From: an uncultured Leucothrix sp.
Lineage (GTDB): Bacteria > Pseudomonadota > Gammaproteobacteria > Thiotrichales > Thiotrichaceae
Assembly (NCBI GenBank): GCA_938004025.1
Contig: CALKXC010000111.1
Span: forward strand, 1 to 18,187
DNA length: 18,187 nt
Direction: 5' to 3'
A program made the translations under genes and the position numbers. Shown piece by piece: positions 1 through 6,739 of this stretch; the stretch's first letter is position 1, and the number at the start of each line of letters is the position of its first letter. The notes under the pieces were generated by a model. The model was not told the DNA's origin, searched no databases, and worked only from the letters and a program-made list of their open reading frames with translations.

Positions 1-608
1 TTAAATAATCCTTTTGGCAAACCTTTATCGGTTTGACGTGCAATGATTTCTGCTAGTGCAACTGCTGAAGCCGGTACTAAGTTTGCTGGCTTCCAGATAA
101 CCGCATTACCAAACGCTAATGCGGGTGCTATCTTCCAAACAGCCGTTGCTGTTGGGAAGTTCCAAGGCGATATAATCGCCACAACCCCGACTGGTTCACG
201 TGCGACATGAACTTCAACCCCCGCACGCACCGAGTCAGCGGTGTCCCCTATTTGTCGCAGCACTTCAGCTGCGTAGTATGTGAAAAACTGGCCAGCACGG
301 AAAATTTCACCCTTACCTTCTGCTAACGGCTTACCTTCTTCACGCGCTAGTAACTCACCCAGCTCAGCTGAACGCGCCATCATTTCTTCACCGATAGCAT
401 GTAAGATGCTTTGCTTTTGCTCCAATCCTACTTTTGCCCACTGCGCTTTTGCTGCGTGTGCGGCATCCAAAGCCATATCTAATTGTGCGGTGTCGGCCTG
501 TGCGAACATACCAATCACATCACTTAAGTCTGACGGGTTACGGTTTTCAATCTCTGAAGCACCTGATATCCATTCACCGGCGATGTAGTTCTGCTTGCTT
601 TGAGTCAT
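1..608 (-). CDS. Aldehyde dehydrogenase, N-terminal part (runs off the window)
   Basis: The first 202 residues of an NAD(P)-dependent aldehyde dehydrogenase are present; the rest lies beyond base 1. Seen: an N-terminal 'YIAGEW' strand start (residues 8-13), the SPWNFP motif (148-153) whose Asn150 forms the oxyanion hole in this family, and 'WKPAN' (172-176) whose Lys173 contacts the NAD(P) ribose or phosphate. The catalytic cysteine and general-base glutamate would lie in the missing part, so activity cannot be judged. The style of the NAD-binding stretch (KIAPALAFGNAVIWKPANLV) resembles alpha-ketoglutaric semialdehyde dehydrogenases of sugar-acid and hydroxyproline catabolism, but the substrate is inference. 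The ATG at 608 gives a typical N-terminus. The gene is divergent from a LysR gene that may control it. Confidence 0.93.
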   Translation of the reverse strand, partial: MTQSKQNYIAGEWISGASEIENRNPSDLSDVIGMFAQADTAQLDMALDAAHAAKAQWAKVGLEQKQSILHAIGEEMMARSAELGELLAREEGKPLAEGKGEIFRAGQFFTYYAAEVLRQIGDTADSVRAGVEVHVAREPVGVVAIISPWNFPTATAVWKIAPALAFGNAVIWKPANLVPASAVALAEIIARQTDKGLPKGLF

Positions 609-745
609 AGTTTTGGTCTTCTACTGAATTTAATGGAAATTAATTAGCGAGTAATAATAAGCATAGGATATTAGCAGAATGGACGTTCCGCATCATTTCT
701 GTCAATCTTAAATAATTTAACTTAATTTCAATTATTCTGAAGCTA
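609..745. promoter_or_regulatory. Divergent aldehyde dehydrogenase / lysR promoter region
   Basis: This 137-base AT-rich gap separates two divergent genes. It contains a symmetrical LysR-type box, ATTT-N11-AAAT, at 695-713. A perfect -35 hexamer TTGACA (minus strand, complement of 700-705) lies inside that box and faces the aldehyde dehydrogenase. No good -10 follows it at 17 bases, which fits an activator-dependent promoter. A 7-base inverted repeat, AATAATT (711-717) and AATTATT (730-736), sits just before the lysR start and could be for autoregulation. Binding is inferred from motif shape only. Confidence 0.4.
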
Positions 746-1615
746 ATGAATATAAAACTCGATCTCTTACGATCTTTTATTACTGTTGCTGAATGTGGAA
801 ATTTACAGGAAGCGTCAGAGATTTTAAGCCGCACGCCTTCAGCAATCTCCATGAGCTTAAAACAATTAAACGAGGCGCTAGGTACTGACCTCTTTGAAAC
901 AGACCGCAAATCTAGTCTTACACCAATAGGTCGATTCGTTTTAAAGGAAGGGCGTCGTGCGTTAGCCGACTTTGATGAATCGATGAATATCATCCAACGC
1001 TACGCTCACGGGGAAATGGGTGTCGTCAAAATCTCGACGGTACCTTCGGTGGCGACTCGTCTGTTACCTGATGTGGTTCGTGAGTTTCGCAAAACAGCGC
1101 CCAACGTGAGACTAGAACTTCGTGACACAGACTCTGAAATGGTTGCAGCGGCGGTCAGAAATGGCAGTGTAGAATGCGGCATAGCCAGCTTACCGCTTGC
1201 ATCTAACGACTTGACCTGCGAATTGTTATTAGAAGAACCGTTTGGTTTAGTTTGTCGCCCTGATCACCCGCTGGCAAAAACGACAATGCCTTTAACATGG
1301 CAATCGCTTGAGGGAGTCAGTTTTATTAGTAATGGTCTTTTGGCACAGATTAAGGATAATGACTTCAATCAAATAAACTGCGATACAACAATCCAAGTCC
1401 ATAATATTTCCACCCTACTCAGCTTTATCCAGCAAGATATGGGCGTAACGTTGTTGCCTCGTTTGGCCGTTCCAGAACAAAAGGATTTTGTATTTTTAAG
1501 CTTGGCAGACAAAACCGCAGTAAGACAGCTGTATTTTTTACAGCAGCGCCATCATCGACTGAGCCCTGCAGCATTAGCGTTTAAAAAACTCATACAGAAA
1601 AAAGCCACTGCGTAA
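746..1615 (+). CDS. LysR-family transcriptional regulator
   Basis: 289 residues, the usual LysR length. The N-terminal winged helix-turn-helix spans about residues 3-62 ('LDLLRSFITVAECGNLQEAS', then 'PSAISMSLKQLNEALGTDLFE', then 'LTPIGRFVL'). A periplasmic-binding-protein-like effector domain follows from about residue 90 ('GVVKISTVPSVATRLLPDVV') with the usual late motif 'QQDMGVTLLPRLAV'. It is divergent from the aldehyde dehydrogenase across a 137-base gap with a T-N11-A box, so it most likely activates that gene and represses itself (inference from layout). The ATG at 746 has only a weak upstream purine stretch (GAAG), but no better start lies nearby. The effector cannot be deduced. Confidence 0.93.
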   Translation: MNIKLDLLRSFITVAECGNLQEASEILSRTPSAISMSLKQLNEALGTDLFETDRKSSLTPIGRFVLKEGRRALADFDESMNIIQRYAHGEMGVVKISTVPSVATRLLPDVVREFRKTAPNVRLELRDTDSEMVAAAVRNGSVECGIASLPLASNDLTCELLLEEPFGLVCRPDHPLAKTTMPLTWQSLEGVSFISNGLLAQIKDNDFNQINCDTTIQVHNISTLLSFIQQDMGVTLLPRLAVPEQKDFVFLSLADKTAVRQLYFLQQRHHRLSPAALAFKKLIQKKATA

Positions 1616-1626
1616 GAGCAGTGGCT
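1598..1626 (-). terminator. Rho-independent terminator facing the minus strand
   Basis: A perfect 9-base stem, AGCCACTGC (1603-1611) and GCAGTGGCT (1618-1626), encloses a 6-base loop. Read on the minus strand it is followed by a run of T (complement of A at 1598-1602, six T including the stem base), the canonical intrinsic terminator form. Read on the plus strand no U tract follows, so for lysR, whose stop codon lies in the loop, it is only a hairpin. No annotated minus-strand gene reads into it. Confidence 0.6.
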
Positions 1627-1630
1627 AGTA

Positions 1631-1777
1631 AGTGTGGCAACCAGAAGAGGAGGAAAACATCCTGGTCTGCTCGCACTCTTAGAAATACTCGGGCTAAAGT
1701 ATCTCAATTTATTAACTGCTAGTTGGGGTTCTAGCAGTATTTAAGAGAGAGTTATTTGTGTTGTTGCTGCTTCTCTC
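1631..1777. other. Cluster of four further hairpins between lysR and MATE
   Basis: The gap after lysR holds successive potential hairpins. The first (1631-1677) is interrupted: AGTG/CACT outside, CAGA/TCTG, then AGGA/TCCT round an 8-base loop. ATACT/AGTAT lies at 1685-1702. A perfect 8-base stem, ACTGCTAG (1715-1722) and CTAGCAGT (1731-1738), follows. GAGAGA/TCTCTC pairs 1745-1750 with 1772-1777. On the plus strand 1648-1653 is a consensus Shine-Dalgarno sequence (AGGAGG) with no start codon after it. On the minus strand it is the complement, CCTCCT, inside the first hairpin. Together with the minus-facing terminator this could be a small RNA. The rest, 1778-1886, is AT-rich leader for the MATE gene with a possible -10 TACAAT at 1835-1840 but no clear -35. 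Confidence 0.35.
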
Positions 1778-1886
1778 GGGGCTTGTTTTAATTAAACATA
1801 GCAGAGTTTCATTCAGCTTGGGTTAAGTTTTCATTACAATTTCTACATGATTTCATTAACGTCGACCTTCATAAGAGTTTAGCAAT

Positions 1887-3302
1887 ATGAGTCAATCACA
1901 TGCCGCGACCTACACCAATGGGTCAATATTTAGCCATGTAGTCTCTTTATCGATGACGTCAGCGATTGGGCTATTTGCTATTTTTATTGTCGATTTGGTG
2001 GATGTATTCTTTATCTCGATTCTTGGGGAATCAGAGCTTGCGGCGGCGGTTGGCTTTGCTGGTATCGGCTTATTTCTTGGGGCTGCCGTGTGTATTGGGA
2101 TATCAATCGGCATCTCAACCGTCGTTGCGCAGTCCTTAGGAGCAGCTGACGAAGCTGAAGCCAAACGCTTCGCCACAAACGGCCTGCTGTACACTTTGCT
2201 TTGGACCATTCCTACAACCATTGCAACAATGTACTACGCGCCTGAATTGCTCTCATTAGTCGGGGCGGCAGACAAGACACTTGAATTGGCCGTTATGTAT
2301 TTCCGCATTGTAGGAGTCTCACTTCCCCTGCTCGGCTTTGCGATGGCTGGCACATCACTGTTGCGCGCAGTAGGCGATGCAAAAATGTCGATGTGGTCTA
2401 CGCTGATTGGAGGTCTTGTCAACGCGGTGCTCGACCCCATCTTTATTTTCACGCTTAAGATGGGCCTAAGTGGTGCCGCCATTGCCTCAGTGTTTTCTCG
2501 TGTAACCGTTACAGCAGTTGCTATGTACGGCGTGTTTAAAAAACACGAGCTGTATGCCCCAACCAATTTACAAAGCTTCTTACGAGATGCCAAACAATTG
2601 AATGGCATCGTTATTCCCTCGTTAATCACTAACCTTTCAGGCCCCATAGGCTCGGCGTTTGCTACCGCTCAAATGGCAAAGTTTGGAACCGATGCAGTTG
2701 CGGCGACTTCAGTGATTGGAAGAATTACACCAGTGGCTTTTGCTGGACTATATGGCTTGTCAGGCGCAGTCGGCCCCATCGCTTCACAAAACTTCGGAGC
2801 GGGAAATTACCAACGAGTCCGTCAAACGCTCATCGAGAGTTTTAAGTTTAGCTGTCTCTACGTAATTCCTGTCGCAATTTTGATCTACCTATTGCAACAG
2901 CAGTTAGTTGAAACGTTTGGACTTAAAGATGAAGCCGCTGAGCTGCTTGAGTTCTACACCACTTTTATCGTCATTAGTTATTTATTATTCGCGCTTCAGC
3001 TAGCGGCAAACCCAATATTTACGGCACTTCGCCACCCTGGCTTTTCGACCATTAGTAATATGGCAAGGGATTTGTTACTAGGAATCCCTCTCATATACAT
3101 AGGCGCCATGTACTTTGACGCTAGAGGTGTATTAGCAGGTCAAGCAGCAGCTAATGCGATTGCTGGCGTATTAACGTTTGCAGTCGCTATGTGGTTAACT
3201 CGCAGAGTTGAAAATGGTCAGTCAATTGAAATCGGTAGCCTCAGAACACGCTGGCATCATTACCGTGCAATTGCACCTGGGGTGCAACATCGTGGCCACT
3301 AA
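1887..3302 (+). CDS. MATE-family multidrug/cation efflux protein
   Basis: 471 residues, predicted inner-membrane protein with about twelve hydrophobic segments in two MatE halves (roughly residues 15-215 and 240-440). Family features include the N-terminal 'VDLVDVFFISILGESELAAA' region, 'GTSLLRAVGDAKMSMWSTLIG' (155-175) and the second-half 'GLYGLSGAVGPIASQNFGAG'. MATE proteins export cationic drugs, dyes or metabolites in exchange for Na+ or H+; the substrate here is unknown. The ATG at 1887 has a weak upstream AAGAG. The 271-base upstream gap is rich in hairpins. The gene lies between a LysR gene and a BCCT transporter, each with its own leader, so I do not call an operon. Confidence 0.93.
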   Translation: MSQSHAATYTNGSIFSHVVSLSMTSAIGLFAIFIVDLVDVFFISILGESELAAAVGFAGIGLFLGAAVCIGISIGISTVVAQSLGAADEAEAKRFATNGLLYTLLWTIPTTIATMYYAPELLSLVGAADKTLELAVMYFRIVGVSLPLLGFAMAGTSLLRAVGDAKMSMWSTLIGGLVNAVLDPIFIFTLKMGLSGAAIASVFSRVTVTAVAMYGVFKKHELYAPTNLQSFLRDAKQLNGIVIPSLITNLSGPIGSAFATAQMAKFGTDAVAATSVIGRITPVAFAGLYGLSGAVGPIASQNFGAGNYQRVRQTLIESFKFSCLYVIPVAILIYLLQQQLVETFGLKDEAAELLEFYTTFIVISYLLFALQLAANPIFTALRHPGFSTISNMARDLLLGIPLIYIGAMYFDARGVLAGQAAANAIAGVLTFAVAMWLTRRVENGQSIEIGSLRTRWHHYRAIAPGVQHRGH

Positions 3303-3320
3303 AATTTTCATTAATTAAAA

Positions 3321-3348
3321 GTAATTTTACACAATGGCGTAAAAATAC
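3321..3348. repeat. Imperfect inverted repeat after the MATE gene
   Basis: GTAATTTTAC (3321-3330) and GTAAAAATAC (3339-3348) form a 10-base inverted repeat with one mismatch and an 8-base spacer. It lies 18 bases past the MATE stop and about 165 bases before the BCCT start. It has no U tract, so it may be a weak transcript-end hairpin or an operator. The remaining gap to 3511 holds an AT-rich patch (TATTATAACTATAAG near 3390-3404) that could supply a -10 element, but no convincing -35. Confidence 0.3.
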
Positions 3349-3511
3349 TATCAAGCATTGCTCTAGCCAATACTCACTATTAGGCCTATTATAACTATAA
3401 GCATGTCTTGTCGTGCCCAAAAATCACTTGGAAATATCAAGAAGCAAAGACTTATTCCTAACTTAAATTTTAAAGGAGTCGGTCTTTTCAATTTTCACGA
3501 GGAAGGAATCT

Positions 3512-5230
3512 ATGGCTTTACAACCCCCGTTAAAGGAACTCAATATCGGCCTTGCAGAAGGCGGATTTTACAAAGGGTTCAACAACGTAGTGGCGCTAGC
3601 CTCTAAAATCGTTATCGCACTCATCGTACTTTGGTGTCTAATTGCACCCGAGTCAGCTGCCAAATTACTGGGTGAACTCAAAAATTGGTCATTCAACAAT
3701 CTCAACTATTACTACACTTACGCCGTGGCATTTTACGTCATCGTCTGCTTTGCCATCGCGCTTTATCCCAAATGGGGTAAAACCAAACTAGGAACTGCCG
3801 ATGGTGTACCTGAGTTTTCAAACTTCTCTTGGTTCTCAATGATGTTTGGTGCCGGTATTGGTATCGGCATGCTGGGTTATGCAACGGGTGAGCCGATGTG
3901 GCACATGGGTGATAACCCCGAAATCCGAATGAGTGCGGGCTTGGTCAAAGAGGCATTTGCCGCCGCAGGAATAACACTCGCTGAGGGTGCTGACCTTTGG
4001 GCAGAGTACGCTAAGCAAGTCGCTGCCGGCTCCATCACGGCTATAGATAATCTCTCTATTCCTAAAACAGAATCGACCATTCCAGCGGTTTATGACTATG
4101 TGTTTTTACACTGGGGCTTTGGTGCCTGGGCTTGTTATGCACTCGTGGGTATCTCACTAGCATTTTTTAGTTATTCACGTGGCTTACCACTAACAATTCG
4201 TTCCACACTCGCCCCGATCTTTGGCCGTAAGCTAGAAGGGTCACTAGGTCATATTATTGATGTCACGGCAGTAGTAGCAACTATTCTTGGTATCAGCCAA
4301 ACAATCGGTTTAGGCCTTAGCTCCTTTGCTTCTGGTTTACATAATATTACCGGTGCAGCTTGGCTGGTAACTGACGAAGAGCCGACTACAGCTGCCTTAT
4401 TAGTGGCATTGGCTATCGTCATGGTGCTATCAACTATGTCTGCTTTATCGGGCGTTGGTAAAGGAATCAAATGGTTAAGTAACCTTAATATGGTGCTGTC
4501 GTTTGGCTTGCTAGCGTTCTTCGCTATTTTCGGCGCAACAATGTTTGCCGCTGAACTTCTCGGTAAAGGATTATTTAATTATATAATTCACTTACCAGCC
4601 CTAACGCTGACGGTATTCCCTGCTGAAGGCGCGGGAAGTCCAGGTGAGTGGCAAGGTTGGTGGTCAATATTCTACTGGGCATGGTGGATTGCGTTTGCTC
4701 CATTCGTAGGAATATTCCTAGCCCGTATTTCTAAGAACCGCACCATCCGTGAGTTTGTTTTAGGTGCAATCCTAGCGCCTTCACTCATGTGTTTCCTCTG
4801 GTTTACATTGCTCGGTGGAACCGCAATAGACTTAGAGTTGAACGGTGCAGCAGAAGGCGCTATTTATGCCGAAAGCCTGACGGCTCAGCTCTACGCCGTA
4901 ATCAACATTATGCTGACATCAACATTAGCGAAGATCATGTCAGGCTTAATCGTTATCTTGCTATTAACCTACCTAGTTACCTCTGCTGACTCAGCGGTTC
5001 TGGTTGTTAATACCATTAACGCAGGCGGTGAATATGGCTCAGCGGGTAAAAGCCACATCATCATTTGGGGCTTGATACTGACAGCCGTTATTGCAGCATT
5101 GTTACTAGTCGGAGGTCTGGATGCGATTAAATCAGCGATGATTATTGCCGCTGTTCCGTTCTCCTTTGTAATGATCCTGATGGGCATCAGCCTACTTAAA
5201 GCCTTAATTAAGGATGGGTTCCGCGCTTAA
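3512..5230 (+). CDS. BCCT-family (betaine/choline/carnitine-type) transporter
   Basis: 572 residues, predicted inner-membrane protein with about twelve segments that takes up trimethylammonium-type compounds. Seen: the glycine-rich motif 'FGAGIGIGMLGYATGEPMW' (112-130) and the BCCT signature 'YWAWWIAFAPFVGIFLARIS' (388-407). By alignment from memory with BetP, all four aromatic-box residues are kept (W201, W206, Y209, W392), which argues for a quaternary-ammonium substrate. Oddities: BetP W377 is replaced by F395, and the loop between the glycine motif and W201 is about 45 residues longer than in BetP. The C-terminal tail is very short, so the osmosensing extension of BetP is absent, suggesting a role in nutrition rather than osmosensing (inference). 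The start at 3512 is fixed by a good GAGGAAGG ribosome site, and a strong terminator follows. Confidence 0.95.
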   Translation: MALQPPLKELNIGLAEGGFYKGFNNVVALASKIVIALIVLWCLIAPESAAKLLGELKNWSFNNLNYYYTYAVAFYVIVCFAIALYPKWGKTKLGTADGVPEFSNFSWFSMMFGAGIGIGMLGYATGEPMWHMGDNPEIRMSAGLVKEAFAAAGITLAEGADLWAEYAKQVAAGSITAIDNLSIPKTESTIPAVYDYVFLHWGFGAWACYALVGISLAFFSYSRGLPLTIRSTLAPIFGRKLEGSLGHIIDVTAVVATILGISQTIGLGLSSFASGLHNITGAAWLVTDEEPTTAALLVALAIVMVLSTMSALSGVGKGIKWLSNLNMVLSFGLLAFFAIFGATMFAAELLGKGLFNYIIHLPALTLTVFPAEGAGSPGEWQGWWSIFYWAWWIAFAPFVGIFLARISKNRTIREFVLGAILAPSLMCFLWFTLLGGTAIDLELNGAAEGAIYAESLTAQLYAVINIMLTSTLAKIMSGLIVILLLTYLVTSADSAVLVVNTINAGGEYGSAGKSHIIIWGLILTAVIAALLLVGGLDAIKSAMIIAAVPFSFVMILMGISLLKALIKDGFRA

Positions 5231-5249
5231 ATAGCGAGTGAACCACAAA

Positions 5250-5280
5250 CCCGCCATTCTTGGAATGGCGGGCTTTTTTA
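5250..5280 (+). terminator. Rho-independent terminator of the BCCT gene
   Basis: A perfect 10-base stem, CCCGCCATTC (5250-5259) and GAATGGCGGG (5263-5272), with a TTG loop is followed by C and six T. It lies 20 bases after the BCCT stop codon and isolates that gene from the GNAT gene. Confidence 0.93.
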
Positions 5281-5321
5281 TTGCCCATCACTTCTAGCTG
5301 ATAATTTCCTGACTAAAATTA

Positions 5322-5349
5322 TTGACTAAGTTTGTGCCTCTACTACTAT
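5322..5349 (+). promoter_or_regulatory. Candidate sigma70 promoter of the GNAT gene
   Basis: TTGACT (5322-5327, 5 of 6 to consensus) is followed after 16 bases by TACTAT (5344-5349, 4 of 6). It lies between the BCCT terminator and the GNAT ribosome site, giving a leader of about 30 bases. It overlaps an upstream TTG in frame with the GNAT gene, which argues that the TTG is not the start. Confidence 0.45.
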
Positions 5350-5388
5350 GAACTAAGTCCAAACCTATCACCGTGGAGCAAAGCCTTT

Positions 5389-5838
5389 ATGACTTACACT
5401 ATTTCTCAAATGTCAGCCGACGATAAAGCACAGTGGGAGCCACTGTATAAAGCTTATGCCACGTTCTATAAAATGCCGATGGAGCAAAGCACGCTAGATA
5501 CCGTTTGGTCTTGGATTCAGGATGATGCTAATCCGTTCTTTGGTTTTATTGCTAAGAATGAGGCAGGCGAAGCGGTGGGGATGGCGCATTGCCGTGAGAT
5601 GCCGTCGCCTTTACGCGGTGCGGTTCTGGGGTTCTTGGATGATTTGTACGTTACACCAGAGTGTCGTGGCACCGGGTGTGTACAGGAGATTTATGGCGCA
5701 TTGAAGAGTCTTGGTAAAGAGCGTGAGTGGCCTTGCATTCGGTGGATTACCGCTGAAAATAATTATCGCGCGCGAACTTCTTATGACAGAGTGGCAGATA
5801 AGACGATTTGGCAGACTTATCAGATGGCGGTTGAGTGA
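5389..5838 (+). CDS. GNAT-family N-acetyltransferase
   Basis: 149 residues, normal for a single GNAT domain that transfers acetyl from acetyl-CoA to an amine. Seen: beta strands around 'FFGFIAKNEAGEAVGMAHC' (50-68), 'FLDDLYVTPECRGTGCVQE' (82-100) leading into the CoA-binding helix, and a late 'WITAENNYRARTSYDRV' (119-135) with the usual Asn and Tyr. Motif A normally reads [RQ]-x-x-G-x-[GA]; here it is R93-G-T-G96-C-V98, so the last small residue is Val. ATG 5389 is chosen because GGAG lies 10 bases upstream; a TTG 57 bases earlier lacks a ribosome site. Its 3' end overlaps the convergent lysR by 19 bases. The substrate is unknown. Confidence 0.88.
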   Translation: MTYTISQMSADDKAQWEPLYKAYATFYKMPMEQSTLDTVWSWIQDDANPFFGFIAKNEAGEAVGMAHCREMPSPLRGAVLGFLDDLYVTPECRGTGCVQEIYGALKSLGKEREWPCIRWITAENNYRARTSYDRVADKTIWQTYQMAVE

Positions 5839-6704
5839 TTACAGGTTGTCTCAATCTGCATCCGAAAGCGATCAACCAATCTAATCTTTGAGCAATCTGA
5901 TCGAGTCAATATACCCAACACCCTCGTATATGTGTTTGGTCCTAACCTGATTTTTCTCATTTTTCTGAATGTCGAATCTGGAAAACAAAGATTCGGCACA
6001 ATCGATACACCAAGGTTATGCGAAACCATGCTGGACACCGTTTCGATAGACTCCATTACCATGGCTTCACGAACTGAAACATCATTTTTAAGCAACCACT
6101 GATCAACTAATACACCTACAGCAGCACGCCGAGTATGACGAATGTAGGGCAACTCACGTAGTATTTGCATCGGATCATCCATTTTAACTTCAGGTGAAGT
6201 CAACAAAACTAGCTCCTCCTCAGCAATCGGAAACCAACGTAAATTTCCATCAAGACTGTTAGGCTCGCTCATGAGCGCAGCATCAATACCACCACGCTTG
6301 ACCTGATCAAACAGATCATCTGATAAACCAGGCACCACACGAATATGAAGGTCCGCATAGTTTGCTACCAGCTTTTTAACCGACAATGGAATCAAGCTGC
6401 GAATGGTTGATGGCACAGCACCTATCGTAAGCTCACCTATAAACTGCGCATCGCCGGTTAGATCATCAAGAACAGTATCATAGCCATGAATGATGGCTTT
6501 TGCTTTGGGTACTAAGGCGATACCGAGCTGGTTCAAACGTGGAGTCCGCTCACTTCGATCAAATAATGCAACCTGCAGCTTTTCTTCTAAACGCCTCATT
6601 TGCTGCCCAACAGCTGCATGTGAGATACAAATATGACTAGCCGCCGCACTGAAGCTTCCATACTCGGAAATCGCGACTAACGTTTTAAATAATGCTATGG
6701 ACAT
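5820..6704 (-). CDS. LysR-family transcriptional regulator of the hydroxyacid/TTT region
   Basis: 294 residues with a normal LysR layout: DNA-binding domain at about 1-60 ('FKTLVAISEYGSFSAAASHI', 'ISHAAVGQQMRRLEEKLQ', 'LFDRSERTPRLNQLG'), then an effector-binding domain from about 88 ('FIGELTIGAVPSTIRSLIPL') including 'MVSHNLGVSIVPNLCF'. It lies 35 bases downstream of the FAD dehydrogenase on the same strand, so the two probably share a transcript. A GAGAGAGA purine run precedes the ATG. The likely targets are the dehydrogenase and the divergent TTT operon through the repeat-bearing 8183-8450 region (inference). Its end overlaps the convergent GNAT gene by 19 bases. Confidence 0.93.
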   Translation of the reverse strand: MSIALFKTLVAISEYGSFSAAASHICISHAAVGQQMRRLEEKLQVALFDRSERTPRLNQLGIALVPKAKAIIHGYDTVLDDLTGDAQFIGELTIGAVPSTIRSLIPLSVKKLVANYADLHIRVVPGLSDDLFDQVKRGGIDAALMSEPNSLDGNLRWFPIAEEELVLLTSPEVKMDDPMQILRELPYIRHTRRAAVGVLVDQWLLKNDVSVREAMVMESIETVSSMVSHNLGVSIVPNLCFPDSTFRKMRKIRLGPNTYTRVLGILTRSDCSKIRLVDRFRMQIETTCNHSTAI

Positions 6705-6739
6705 TTTCTCTCTCTCAAGACATGAGAACTACCGCTCCA

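Noticed and set aside
1603..1626. Hairpin as a plus-strand terminator of lysR
   Set aside because: There is no T run after it on the plus strand; the T run is on the opposite side, so I annotated it for the minus strand.
1648..1676. Consensus AGGAGG as the ribosome site of a small gene
   Set aside because: No ATG, GTG or TTG lies at a suitable distance; the only short frame after it would start at CTG and ends after six codons.
3403..3606. 67-codon reading frame before the BCCT gene
   Set aside because: It has no ribosome site, recognisable sequence or good start context, and its end overlaps the true BCCT start in another frame. It is most likely untranslated leader.
5332..5388. TTG start extending the GNAT gene by 19 codons
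   Set aside because: It lies inside the candidate promoter, has no ribosome site, and the added residues do not look like part of a GNAT domain.
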